The translations under genes and the position numbers were made by a program. The notes under the pieces were generated by a model, which saw only the letters and a program-made list of their open reading frames with translations, was not told where the DNA came from and made no database searches. Shown here in pieces: positions 15,631-23,963 of a stretch of 64,000 nt of DNA (position 1 is the first letter of the stretch; every line of letters starts with the position of its first letter). This DNA is from Dyadobacter sp. SG02 (GTDB lineage Bacteria; Bacteroidota; Bacteroidia; Cytophagales; Spirosomataceae): contig NZ_FNYL01000019.1 in assembly GCF_900109045.1 (NCBI RefSeq), positions 62,001-126,000 on the forward strand, given 5' to 3'.

Positions 15631-16581
15631 ATGAATCCAGCTCGTTTACTTTTAGTCGTACCATGCTACAATGAGGAAGCAATTTTGTACCAGACGTATG
15701 CTAAATTAAACACCTACTACAACGGTATCAAGGAGCAGGGCCTCATCGCCGGGGACAGTCGCATTTGTTTTGTGAACGACGGGAGCCGGGATAAAACCTG
15801 GGCAATCATCGAGGACATTTGCAGCAAGGATTCTACTATCATCGGCGTTGGCTTGTCGCGGAATTTCGGCCACCAGAGCGCTATTATGGCCGGTTTGGAA
15901 CAGCATGTCAACGATTTCGACAGCTTCATCACCATCGATGCCGACTTGCAGGACGATATCAACGCTATTACCGCCATGATCGAAAAGCACCGCGAGGGAG
16001 CGATGGTCGTGTACGGCGTGCGCAGCGACCGCAGCTCCGATTCCTGGTTCAAACGGTTTTCTGCCGAGAGTTTTTATGTGTTAATGCAAAAAATGGGGGT
16101 TCCGGTGGTGTTCAACCACGCCGATTTCCGTTTGATGGATCAGCGTGTACTGAAAGAGCTGGGTAACTTCCGGGAGATAAATATGTTCCTCCGCGGCGTT
16201 GTGCCGCTGATTGGTTTTAAAAACGAAAAGGTATATTACAGCCGTCTGGAACGCGAGGCGGGCGAAACAAAATACCCGCTCAGCAAAATGCTGCTGTTTG
16301 CCTGGAACGGCATTACCTCGTTTTCCACATTCCCGATGCGCCTGGTGCTGTATTTCGGGTTTGTCAATTTCTTTATCGCGATGCTGATGGTGGTCTACAT
16401 CCTGTCTTCGTACGTGATCGGGCATACCGTGGCGGGCTGGACGTCGACGATGCTGCCCATTACTTTTTTTAGTGGATTTAATATGATGGCGCTTGGCCTG
16501 ATCGGCGAATATATCGGTAAGATTTATGAAGAAGTAAAAGGCCGTCCACGCTATATCATAGAAAAAATTGTCAATGAATAG
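15631..16581 (+). CDS. Polyprenol-phosphate-type GT2 glycosyltransferase (GtrB/DPM1-like)
   Basis: A 316-residue GT-A transferase with two C-terminal membrane helices, the layout of GtrB, ArnC and DPM1-like enzymes that move a sugar from a nucleotide donor to undecaprenyl phosphate at the inner face of the membrane. Motifs are VPCYNEE (10-16), FVNDGSRD, SRNFGHQSA and the metal-binding DADLQDD. The helices lie about residues 235-260 and 270-295, and the tail IGEYIGKIYEEVKGRPRYI is conserved in the group. It opens a five-gene run and overlaps the next gene by eight bases, so it probably supplies a lipid-linked sugar to the membrane protein next to it. Confidence 0.92.
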   Translation: MNPARLLLVVPCYNEEAILYQTYAKLNTYYNGIKEQGLIAGDSRICFVNDGSRDKTWAIIEDICSKDSTIIGVGLSRNFGHQSAIMAGLEQHVNDFDSFITIDADLQDDINAITAMIEKHREGAMVVYGVRSDRSSDSWFKRFSAESFYVLMQKMGVPVVFNHADFRLMDQRVLKELGNFREINMFLRGVVPLIGFKNEKVYYSRLEREAGETKYPLSKMLLFAWNGITSFSTFPMRLVLYFGFVNFFIAMLMVVYILSSYVIGHTVAGWTSTMLPITFFSGFNMMALGLIGEYIGKIYEEVKGRPRYIIEKIVNE

Positions 16582-18010
16582 ATTTTATAGAAAATACCGG
16601 GTTGTTGGCAACTGGGTCAACATTGCCCTGATGCTGACCGTGCTCGTGCCGTTGCTGGCGCTTTCGTACTTCAACCATCCGTCGCCGGCGGACGATTTCT
16701 GTTATATCGATACGGTGTTCAAAATCGGCTGGTTCGACGCCATGAAGCTGTATTATACCGAATGGACAGGCCGCTATTTCGGTATTTTCCTCAACCACAC
16801 CAGTCCGCTGCTGTTCCATTCGATCATTGGTTTCAAGATATTACCGGTGGTTTTGCTGCTCGGGATGGTATTCGCATTGTACAGCCTGTTCCGGCACCTC
16901 ACACCCACCTTGTCGCGATTGGCGCATCTGGGCTTTGCAGGCGTGGTTTTCTTCCTGTATATCCTCAAAATGATGAGTATTTCGGAGGCATTCTACTGGA
17001 TGGCGGCATTTGTGACCTACACCGTTCCGAATATTCTCACATTGCTCTGGATCGTACTCGTGCTGCGCTGGTACCGCCAGGATACCCAGCCTGCGAAGTT
17101 GTTTGTGGGCGCGCTGTCCGGGTTTCTGATATTTGCGGTGATAGGAAGCAGTGAAACCAACCTGCTGATCATGGTGCTGCTGGTAGGCGCGTGGCTGGCT
17201 TACCGGGTACTTTTCCACCGGAAAGTAGATGCATTTATGATTTCGATGGCGGTCGTTACTGCGCTATCCTGCTATTTCTATTTCGCCTCACCGGGTAATG
17301 CGGCACGTATTGGTGGTAATCCGCTGGGGGGTAATATTCCGTTTTCCGTTATTTCTTCCTTCAAAAAGCTGGCTTACCTGGGCTACAACTGGGTTTTTCG
17401 GACGCCATTGATATTCTTCACGCTGGCATGGCTGTTCGTGCTCTCGCGGCTGTCGGAAGGCGCGCGCAATTACTTCTCGATCCCGGTCTGGTATGCGGTG
17501 TTATTGTTTATCGGCGTGCTGTCGGCGCAGTTGTTCCCTTCGTATTACGGGGTAGGAATCGAGCCGACTCCGCGCGTGATCAATTGCGTATATTTCTTCT
17601 TCCTCATCGGCTGGTTTTATATCATCGGCGTACTTTTTCATTATTTTAAAAAGAGAAAGATTACCCTCCTGACGCTCACAACCGTGCGGTATGGCATCGT
17701 CTCCGCCGTGCTTCTGGTGTCCGTAGCGCTGTCGTTCTTGCGAAGCAGCAATGTCAAAATGATGTATTCCGATCTTTTGAGGGGCAAAGCGGTCGCATTC
17801 GATAAGGAAATGTACCAGCGTTACGCTTTGATCAAGAATTCGCAGGAAAACATCCTCTACCTGCCGCCCATCCGCTCGAAACCACTGACGATTTTCGTGG
17901 ACGACGATATTAAAACCGACCGTACCCACTGGTGGAACAAATGCACGGCCGGCTATTTTGGCAAGGAAGCCATTTACATGAAAGATACAGAAGGTGGACA
18001 ACAGCAATAA
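16574..18010 (+). CDS. DUF6056-like polytopic membrane protein, possible GT-C transferase
   Basis: A 478-residue protein with about eleven predicted membrane helices. The first extracytoplasmic loop carries PSPADDFCY and WTGRYFG, features of the DUF6056 family and similar to the acidic loop of GT-C glycosyltransferases that use lipid-linked sugars. A soluble C-terminal piece of about 70 residues ends the protein. The start ATG at 16574 overlaps the GT2 stop, so the two are coupled. By analogy with the GtrB/Gtr(type) pairs of O-antigen modification, it may transfer the polyprenol-linked sugar to an envelope acceptor; this is inference, and no acceptor can be named. Confidence 0.8.
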   Translation: MNRFYRKYRVVGNWVNIALMLTVLVPLLALSYFNHPSPADDFCYIDTVFKIGWFDAMKLYYTEWTGRYFGIFLNHTSPLLFHSIIGFKILPVVLLLGMVFALYSLFRHLTPTLSRLAHLGFAGVVFFLYILKMMSISEAFYWMAAFVTYTVPNILTLLWIVLVLRWYRQDTQPAKLFVGALSGFLIFAVIGSSETNLLIMVLLVGAWLAYRVLFHRKVDAFMISMAVVTALSCYFYFASPGNAARIGGNPLGGNIPFSVISSFKKLAYLGYNWVFRTPLIFFTLAWLFVLSRLSEGARNYFSIPVWYAVLLFIGVLSAQLFPSYYGVGIEPTPRVINCVYFFFLIGWFYIIGVLFHYFKKRKITLLTLTTVRYGIVSAVLLVSVALSFLRSSNVKMMYSDLLRGKAVAFDKEMYQRYALIKNSQENILYLPPIRSKPLTIFVDDDIKTDRTHWWNKCTAGYFGKEAIYMKDTEGGQQQ

Positions 18011-19691
18011 AAAGCCGCTTCTCTTCCTGGCAATGGCGGTGCCCGTGGCGTTATGGGTTGGGGTGATCCTTTACTATTCCGTAAACTTGCCCTGGTACGA
18101 CGATTTCGATCCGTTTCCGGATTTTCTGCACAAATGGATTACGAACGATTCGTTGCCGGAACGTTTGAAACTCCTTTTTCAACCCAATAATGAACACAGG
18201 ATGGTGATCGGTAAGCTGGCCACGCTGGTTTACTATTGGGTTACGGGGCACCTCAATTTTACATTCCTGCACATCGGTGCGGCGGTTTTTACATTAGGTA
18301 CCTTGTCGGTTTTCTGGCGCGCATTCAAGCGCTCGAACCTGAGCGCGTGGTATTTTCTGCCCGTGCCTTTCCTGCTTTTTCAACTTCAGTACCACCTGAT
18401 ATTCCTCTGGGCAATATGCGGATGGCAGCATCAGCCGGTGGTCTTCTTCGTGGTATTGTCGATGTTTTTGCTCTCAGGAAAGCGCTTTGCGGGCGCATTA
18501 CTGGCGGGCGTATGCGCTACATACGCGATGAGCAGCGGTATTTTCGTGTGGCCCGCTGGTGTAGTGGTGCTTTTGCTGCGGTCGCAATACAAGCAGTTGG
18601 CCGCGTGGATTTTGGTGGGTGCGGTGGCGGTAGGGTTGTACTTCTACGGCATGTCGGCGCAGGGGAACGAGTCGAGTTTCGCGTTTTTTGCCAAATATCC
18701 TCATTTATCGGCGCTGGGCTTTTTCGCGTTTCTGGGAGGGCTGTTCGATTTCTTTCCTGAAAAAAGCATTGTTGTCCGCTCGGCATTGCCGGTGCTGATG
18801 GCCTTTATTGCAATGATCTGGGTGGTAATATGGCTTTGGCGGCAGCTTACGCCCTGGTTCGCACGGACATTTGGCTGGTTTAAAAACGGTACAACGGACG
18901 CTCAAAGTGATAGTACGGCTAATTTGAATGCTTTTTTGCTCGGTATTCTCAGCTTTTTACTCGTGGAAGCTTTGATAATCGGGCTGTTGCGGCCGCGGTT
19001 CGGTTTCTTTGTGATGATCGTGAGTAACTACAAGATCTATCCGGCTCTTTTTCTGATCGTTACCTATTTGTCATTTGTTGTTTCAACCCAAAACCAAAAG
19101 CTGCGAAAGCTCGCGTTGCGCGGGGCTGCATTGGTAGGGTTAGCGATTTGGGGCATTTCGATCTATTCGTACCTGCCGGTTATTTCCGAACGCAGAAAGT
19201 ATTACACGATGAATGGCTACAATCAGGAGCATAATGGTTTCGGATTGGGCCACGTGCCCTATTCGGAAGCGGCCCGGTATGTCGATAATGTGATGAAATA
19301 CCTGGTTCAAAACGGTGTTTATACGTACCCGAAGGAAGGAAACGAGCTCGGCAGGCAGGTAAATGCGCTAACAACGGCATTTCCCGTTGAACGGCAGGTT
19401 ATAATTACCCACCGCGACAAAGGGATTTACGTGAACGATCCGGAAGGTACCATTTCCCCGGCCCGCTCGGATGGTGAATATGCATTTGCGCGTAACGGAC
19501 AACGCTTGTATTTTTTCAAAATGGAGCCGCACAAGTATACCGGACGCAACTTTTTCAGGCAGTACGACAAAGGTTTTGACATTGAAATACCCCATTCTTC
19601 CCTGCTGCCCGGAACCTACGACCTGGGAATCGTGAATGTAGAAGGAGCCTCCCTCAAAGGTGGCGTTCTTGGAAAAGTGACAATACCTTAA
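17994..19691 (+). CDS. Polytopic membrane protein, possible GT-C transferase
   Basis: A 565-residue membrane protein not matched to a named family with certainty. It begins at a GTG that overlaps the preceding gene by 17 bases. About ten to eleven membrane helices run from residue 10 to 395, and a soluble extracytoplasmic domain of about 165 residues ends the protein. The first loop holds WYDDFDPF, an acidic motif placed like that of the DUF6056 neighbour and of GT-C enzymes; NEHR occurs further on. Position next to two GtrB-like transferases suggests a second sugar-adding enzyme with its own donor. The C-terminal domain resembles a small beta domain and has no recognised motif. Confidence 0.72.
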   Translation: MDNSNKKPLLFLAMAVPVALWVGVILYYSVNLPWYDDFDPFPDFLHKWITNDSLPERLKLLFQPNNEHRMVIGKLATLVYYWVTGHLNFTFLHIGAAVFTLGTLSVFWRAFKRSNLSAWYFLPVPFLLFQLQYHLIFLWAICGWQHQPVVFFVVLSMFLLSGKRFAGALLAGVCATYAMSSGIFVWPAGVVVLLLRSQYKQLAAWILVGAVAVGLYFYGMSAQGNESSFAFFAKYPHLSALGFFAFLGGLFDFFPEKSIVVRSALPVLMAFIAMIWVVIWLWRQLTPWFARTFGWFKNGTTDAQSDSTANLNAFLLGILSFLLVEALIIGLLRPRFGFFVMIVSNYKIYPALFLIVTYLSFVVSTQNQKLRKLALRGAALVGLAIWGISIYSYLPVISERRKYYTMNGYNQEHNGFGLGHVPYSEAARYVDNVMKYLVQNGVYTYPKEGNELGRQVNALTTAFPVERQVIITHRDKGIYVNDPEGTISPARSDGEYAFARNGQRLYFFKMEPHKYTGRNFFRQYDKGFDIEIPHSSLLPGTYDLGIVNVEGASLKGGVLGKVTIP

Positions 19692-19702
19692 ATCATAGAA
19701 TG

Positions 19703-19733
19703 TTTCGATAATAGATCGAAAGGTGTACTTTTG
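19703..19733 (+). promoter_or_regulatory. Candidate promoter before second GT2 gene
   Basis: TTTC at 19703-19706 is 19 bases from TACTTTTG at 19726-19733, close to the Bacteroidota form TTTG-N19-TAnnTTTG. If used, transcription would begin near 19740, which rules out the GTG at 19723 as start of the next gene. Confidence 0.5.
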
Positions 19734-19764
19734 CCTCTATTGGTCATTGAAAAACTCAGCAATA

Positions 19765-20709
19765 TTGAAGACTCCTCAAATTTCAATCGTCGCGCCACTA
19801 TATAATGAATCTGAGACGTTTCCGCTACTGGTACAGCGTATCAATGCGTTAATGGACGCCAGCCCGCTTGCGATCGAAGTGGTATTGATCGACGATGGGA
19901 GTAAGGATGATACGGCGCTCAAAATCAGGCAGGTGGCTTTGACGGACGAGCGTTATCACGGCGTTTTCCTTTCGCGGAATCATGGTCACCAGCTGGCACT
20001 TACAGCAGGCATTGCCGCCGCACGCGGTACCGAGGCGCTTTTCGTAATCGACGGCGATTTGCAGGACCCGCCGGAGCTTTTGCCGGAATTTTACAAATTG
20101 TTGCAGGAAGGAAATGACGTCGTGTACGCTGTTCGCAAGAAGCGAAAGGAGGGCTTTATCAAGCGCATGGGTTACCATTGGTTCTACCGGATTCTCCGCT
20201 CGATTTCCTATGTGGACATCCCGCTCGACAGCGGCGATTTCGCGTTGATCAGCCGCAGGGTGGTCGATGTTTTAAATAAAATGCCTGAGGAAAGTCGCTA
20301 CCTGCGCGGGATGCGGTCGTGGATCGGTTTTAAACAGGTCGGTTACGAGTACGAGCGCGACGCGCGCGTTGCGGGAGAATCCAAATACACATTCAAACAG
20401 CTTTTTCGGCTTGCATACAACGGTATTTTCAATTTCAGCGAGTTTCCGATCAAGTTTATGAGCCGCGTGGGTATGTCGGCCATTGTCATTTCCCTGATCT
20501 ATTTCGCGACTGTGGTGCTCAAAAAACTGTTTTTCGCCCACGTGATCGAGGGTTTTGCGGCCCTGTTGTTTGTAATTATCCTGTTCAGCGGTGTGCAACT
20601 GCTGGCACTGGGCATTATTGGAGAATATGTGCTCCGGATTTTCTTTCAATCCAAAAACCGTCCCCTGTTTATTATCAAAGAGGAAATAGTCAACCGGGAG
20701 TACATTTGA
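19765..20709 (+). CDS. Polyprenol-phosphate-type GT2 glycosyltransferase (GtrB-like)
   Basis: A second GtrB-like enzyme of about 314 residues, parallel to the one at 15631 but not a close copy. APLYNESE, IDDGSKDDT, SRNHGHQLA and the metal site DGDLQDPPE are present, and two C-terminal membrane helices precede IIGEYVLRIFFQSKNRP. The frame has no ATG near its start; TTG codons at 19747 and 19765 and a GTG at 19723 are possible. The TTG at 19765 is chosen because KTPQISIVAP follows at once, as in the family, and because a promoter-like site covers the GTG. Its partner is probably the membrane protein just upstream. Start uncertainty does not affect the catalytic domain. Confidence 0.88.
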   Translation: MKTPQISIVAPLYNESETFPLLVQRINALMDASPLAIEVVLIDDGSKDDTALKIRQVALTDERYHGVFLSRNHGHQLALTAGIAAARGTEALFVIDGDLQDPPELLPEFYKLLQEGNDVVYAVRKKRKEGFIKRMGYHWFYRILRSISYVDIPLDSGDFALISRRVVDVLNKMPEESRYLRGMRSWIGFKQVGYEYERDARVAGESKYTFKQLFRLAYNGIFNFSEFPIKFMSRVGMSAIVISLIYFATVVLKKLFFAHVIEGFAALLFVIILFSGVQLLALGIIGEYVLRIFFQSKNRPLFIIKEEIVNREYI

Positions 20710-20713
20710 CCTG

Positions 20714-22183
20714 ATGGATTTTCATTCGATTCAATTTGCAGTTTTCTTTATAGTAGTCACGCTGGCCTATTTCAGCTTGTCGTGGACCGGTCGTTGGATG
20801 CTTTTGCTGGCAACCAGCTGCTATTTTTACATGGTTTTCAAACCGGTTTTCATCCTGATCCTGTTTGGAACCATCATTATCGACTATTATGCGGGGATCT
20901 GGATCGAGAAATCGCAGGAGCAGAAGCAGAAAAAATTGCTGCTCGTCATCAGTTTGATCTCCAACATCGGTATTCTCGCATTCTTCAAATACTACGATTT
21001 CGTGCAGGATTCGGTGAATACGATCCTCGCCAATCTGCATTTGCGGCCGATGTTTCCCGCATTCACGCGCATCGTTCCCGGCCCGATTGCCGAATGGATG
21101 ACTACCGGAAGCGGCAAGCTGCTGTTGCCGATCGGGTTGTCGTTCCACACATTCCAGGCCATGAGCTATACGATCGAGGTGTACCGCGGCAACCAGAGGG
21201 CCGAGAAGCATTTCGGGATTTATGCATTGTACGTGATGTTCTACCCGCAGCTCGTGGCCGGTCCGATCGAACGGCCGCAGAACATGCTTTTCCAGTACCA
21301 CTCGTTTTTTAAATACGACTTCGGGCAGGTGAAGGAAGGGCTGATGCAAATGGCTTTCGGCTTTTTCAAGAAAATGGTGATCGCCGACAGGCTCGTAATG
21401 CTGGTGGACGCTGCTTACGACAACCCCGCGGGGCATAATGGCCTTACGCTCATCGTCGCCACGGTCTTCTTCGCGTTCCAGATTTACTGCGACTTCTCGG
21501 GATATTCGGATATTGCCATCGGTGCCGCCCGGGTAATGGGTTTCACATTGATGGACAATTTCAATACGCCCTATATTTCCAAATCCATTTCGGAGTTCTG
21601 GGGCCGGTGGCACATTTCGCTTTCGTCGTGGTTTAAAGATTACCTCTACATTCCCCTCGGCGGTAATCGGAAAGGCGAGTGGACCAAATATCGCAACCAG
21701 TTTATCGTGTTCCTCGTGAGCGGGCTTTGGCATGGCGCGAGCTGGAACTACGTGATCTGGGGAGCATTACACGGCTCCTACCAGGTCGCCGCGTCGATCA
21801 GGGACAAATGGTTGAAAAAAGCGGGCATCGAAATGCCGAAAAACGCATTCATGAATGTCCTGAATATGATTTTGACATTTGTGCTGGTCACCATTACCTG
21901 GGTGTTCTTCCGTAACCACAAGGCACCGGTAGGTCGCTCATTCCTGATTTTGCAAAAAATGGCCGGCTTTTCATTGTCGGACCCATTGCAAACGCCCCTG
22001 AACCACGTCGAAATGTGGCTTTGCGTGTTTCTGATCATTTTCCTCCTGATCAAGGAGCATTATTATCTCAAAATTCCTACCCGGAACACAACGGTATTCT
22101 TCATCCTGTTCCCGCTGATATTGCTGGCGAACTACTTTTTGGGCGTTGTGTCCGAAAACCAGTTCATTTACTTTCAGTTCTAA
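20714..22183 (+). CDS. MBOAT-family O-acyltransferase (AlgI/DltB-like)
   Basis: A 489-residue membrane-bound O-acyltransferase of the AlgI group, which passes acyl (commonly acetyl) groups across the inner membrane to a glycan. Conserved blocks include LLPIGLSFHTFQAMSYTIEV-type residues (about 137-157), YPQLVAGPIERP, DFSGYSDIAIGAARVMGF, FWGRWHISLS and the catalytic His in SGLWHGASW. The gene starts four bases after the GT2 stop and ends the glycan operon, so it probably decorates the same glycan. AlgI-type proteins usually work with an AlgJ/AlgX-like partner; none is seen in the window, so the partner may be encoded elsewhere. Confidence 0.92.
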   Translation: MDFHSIQFAVFFIVVTLAYFSLSWTGRWMLLLATSCYFYMVFKPVFILILFGTIIIDYYAGIWIEKSQEQKQKKLLLVISLISNIGILAFFKYYDFVQDSVNTILANLHLRPMFPAFTRIVPGPIAEWMTTGSGKLLLPIGLSFHTFQAMSYTIEVYRGNQRAEKHFGIYALYVMFYPQLVAGPIERPQNMLFQYHSFFKYDFGQVKEGLMQMAFGFFKKMVIADRLVMLVDAAYDNPAGHNGLTLIVATVFFAFQIYCDFSGYSDIAIGAARVMGFTLMDNFNTPYISKSISEFWGRWHISLSSWFKDYLYIPLGGNRKGEWTKYRNQFIVFLVSGLWHGASWNYVIWGALHGSYQVAASIRDKWLKKAGIEMPKNAFMNVLNMILTFVLVTITWVFFRNHKAPVGRSFLILQKMAGFSLSDPLQTPLNHVEMWLCVFLIIFLLIKEHYYLKIPTRNTTVFFILFPLILLANYFLGVVSENQFIYFQF

Positions 22184-22275
22184 AAGGAAGGAGCAAACAT
22201 TTGCGCTTAATTATTTGTTACCCAATTTTTGACGAACTCCCTGACGTTCTTATTACCGATTAAGTATCAATTACA

Positions 22276-22656
22276 ATGTACGAAGTAACATCCGACAACA
22301 GGCTCAAAAGCCTGATCGTAGTAGGCGACCGTGTTTTGATCCGCCCCAAAAGCCCCAGCGACCGCACGAACAGCGGCCTGTACCTCCCCCCGACCGTCAC
22401 CGAAAAGGAACAGGTTCAAACCGGCTACGTGATCAAAGTGGGGCCGGGCTATCCCATTCCCGTTGCGGCGGAAGACGAGCCCTGGAAAGAAACCGAAGAA
22501 AAAGTGAAATATATGCCCCTCCAATCCAAGGAAGGCGACCTGGCTATTTACCTCCAGCGCAACGCCATCGACCTCGAATACGATGGGCAGAAGTACGTGA
22601 TCGTTCCGCAATCGTCGATTTTGATGTTGGAACGCTCCGAAGATTTGTTTGAATAG
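22276..22656 (+). CDS. GroES-like co-chaperone family protein
   Basis: A 126-residue protein with the GroES fold: DRVLIRPKSP near residue 17, the mobile-loop region SGLYLPPTVTEKEQVQTGYVIKVGPG (positions 33-58), and QKYVIVPQSSILML at the end. It is longer than ordinary GroES (about 95 residues) because of an insert around residues 58-85, where the roof loop lies. No groEL follows, so this is a second, stand-alone paralogue and not the main GroES. Its partner and client are unknown. The stop codon runs directly into the GTCA repeat region. Confidence 0.85.
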   Translation: MYEVTSDNRLKSLIVVGDRVLIRPKSPSDRTNSGLYLPPTVTEKEQVQTGYVIKVGPGYPIPVAAEDEPWKETEEKVKYMPLQSKEGDLAIYLQRNAIDLEYDGQKYVIVPQSSILMLERSEDLFE

Positions 22657-22799
22657 TCAGGAGTGGTCAGGTTTTGTCAAGTGTGGTCATTATTGTCAGG
22701 AATGGTCAGGTTTTGTCAAGTGTGGTCATTATTGTCAGGAATGGTCAGGTTTTGTCAAGTGTGGTCATTTGTCAGGAGTGGTCAGTTGTTGTCAGAGGG
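22656..22799. repeat. 39-bp tandem repeat made of GTCA sub-units
   Basis: Three copies of a 39-bp unit (22656-22694, 22695-22733, and a 37-bp copy 22734-22770) are followed by a partial fourth. Each unit consists of four near-decamers that begin with GTCA, giving 15 GTCA tetramers on the plus strand in about 140 bases. Frames open across it give only a repeating peptide. There are no unique spacers, so it is not a CRISPR array. Confidence 0.9.
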
Positions 22800-22831
22800 A
22801 GAATTCGATTATTTACAATTCTTGGCAATGA

Positions 22832-22934
22832 ATGACAAACCCTGACTACCCCCTGACAACCCCGAACAACCCCGAACAACCCCTGACACCTCCTCACAAC
22901 ACTTGACAAAATCGTAACACTAACCCCTTGACAC
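22832..22934. repeat. Inverse-orientation TGAC decamer repeat
   Basis: This stretch carries the same motif on the other strand: CTGACAACCC, CTGACTACCC, CTGACACCTC, TTGACAAAA and degenerate CGAACAACCC copies at roughly ten-base spacing. With the array at 22656-22799 it forms two oppositely oriented arms around a non-repetitive centre near 22800-22831. It ends just before the aldo/keto reductase start. Confidence 0.75.
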
Positions 22935-23963
22935 ATGAAATACAACTTCCTGGGAAATACCGGCGTACTCGTTTCAGAACTTTGTTTCGGGACGATGACA
23001 TTTGGTGGCGATGGTTATTTTGAAGTAATTGGAAAAGTGCAGCAGGATGAGGGAACGGCATTGGTGAAGACGGCGCTGGACGCCGGGATCAACTTCTTTG
23101 ACACGGCCAATGTGTATTCTTATGGTAAATCCGAGGAGATACTCGGGCAGTCGTTCAGGACGCTTGGCGTGAAGCGCAGCGATGTTTTTATCGCTACCAA
23201 AGCGCGGGGCCGGATGGCTCCGGGTGCCAACCAGGTTGGGTTGTCGCGGCTGCATATCATGGATTCGGTGGATGAAAGCCTTAGCCGCCTCGGTACCGGC
23301 CATATCGACCTGTTTTACATTCATGGTGTGGATGCGGAAACCTCGATGGAAGAAACCATGCGTGGCCTGGAAGACGTCGTGCGTTCGGGCAAGGTGCGTT
23401 ACCTGGGCGTGAGCAACCACGCGGCCTGGCAGATTATGAAGGCCAATGGTATTGCGGAGAAAAACGGCTGGACGAAATTTGTGGCCTGCCAACACTATTA
23501 CACCATCGCCGGTCGCGACCTGGAAAGAGAGCTGATCCCGATGATGAAAGACCAGAATCTCGGATTGATGCCGTGGAGCCCTTTGGCCGGCGGCTTTTTG
23601 TCGGGGAAATATACCCGTAGCAGCGAATCTACCGGCGAAAACCGACGGGATAACTTCGATTTTCCACCGGTTGACAAGGAAAAGGCGTACGATATTATCG
23701 ACATCATTCAGCCCATTGCGCAGGCCCGCGGCGTTTCTGTGGCGCAGATCGCATTGGCATGGTTGCTGCATCAGCAGGCGGTTACGAGTGTCATTATCGG
23801 TGCTAAAAAGCCGGAGCAACTGGCCGATAACATTGCGGCTACCAAAGTCGTACTATCGGCAGACGAGCTGGATCAGTTGAACAAAATCAGCACTTTGAAA
23901 CCCGAATATCCGCAATGGATGATCGAACGGCAGGCGCGGGAACGCATTCCGGCCAAGCCATGA
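22935..23963 (+). CDS. Aldo/keto reductase
   Basis: A 342-residue cytoplasmic NADPH-dependent aldo/keto reductase with the TIM-barrel fold. The catalytic tetrad can be read as Asp in FFDTANVYSYG, Tyr in the same segment, Lys in IATKARG and His in YIHGVD. The C-terminal cofactor region IIGAKKPEQLADNIAA is present. It belongs to the YajO/YghZ-like group that reduces varied aldehydes; natural substrate unknown. Its stop overlaps the next start (ATGA at 23960-23963), so it is co-transcribed with the polysaccharide deacetylase. The promoter would have to lie within or beyond the repeat region upstream. Confidence 0.93.
   Translation: MKYNFLGNTGVLVSELCFGTMTFGGDGYFEVIGKVQQDEGTALVKTALDAGINFFDTANVYSYGKSEEILGQSFRTLGVKRSDVFIATKARGRMAPGANQVGLSRLHIMDSVDESLSRLGTGHIDLFYIHGVDAETSMEETMRGLEDVVRSGKVRYLGVSNHAAWQIMKANGIAEKNGWTKFVACQHYYTIAGRDLERELIPMMKDQNLGLMPWSPLAGGFLSGKYTRSSESTGENRRDNFDFPPVDKEKAYDIIDIIQPIAQARGVSVAQIALAWLLHQQAVTSVIIGAKKPEQLADNIAATKVVLSADELDQLNKISTLKPEYPQWMIERQARERIPAKP

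Noticed and set aside
19723..19764. GTG at 19723 as start of the second GT2 gene
   Set aside because: It lies upstream of a promoter-like TACTTTTG and adds residues not typical of the family.
20690..21733. 347-codon minus-strand frame opposite the MBOAT gene
   Set aside because: The composition is that of an antisense shadow and the plus-strand gene has full MBOAT motifs.
22656..22799. CRISPR-like direct repeats
   Set aside because: The 39-bp units are adjacent with no unique spacers and no cas genes are in the window, so it is a tandem repeat.
22649..22845. Small open frames with repeating peptide over the GTCA array
   Set aside because: They arise because 39 is divisible by three; there is no start context, and the peptide is pure repeat.
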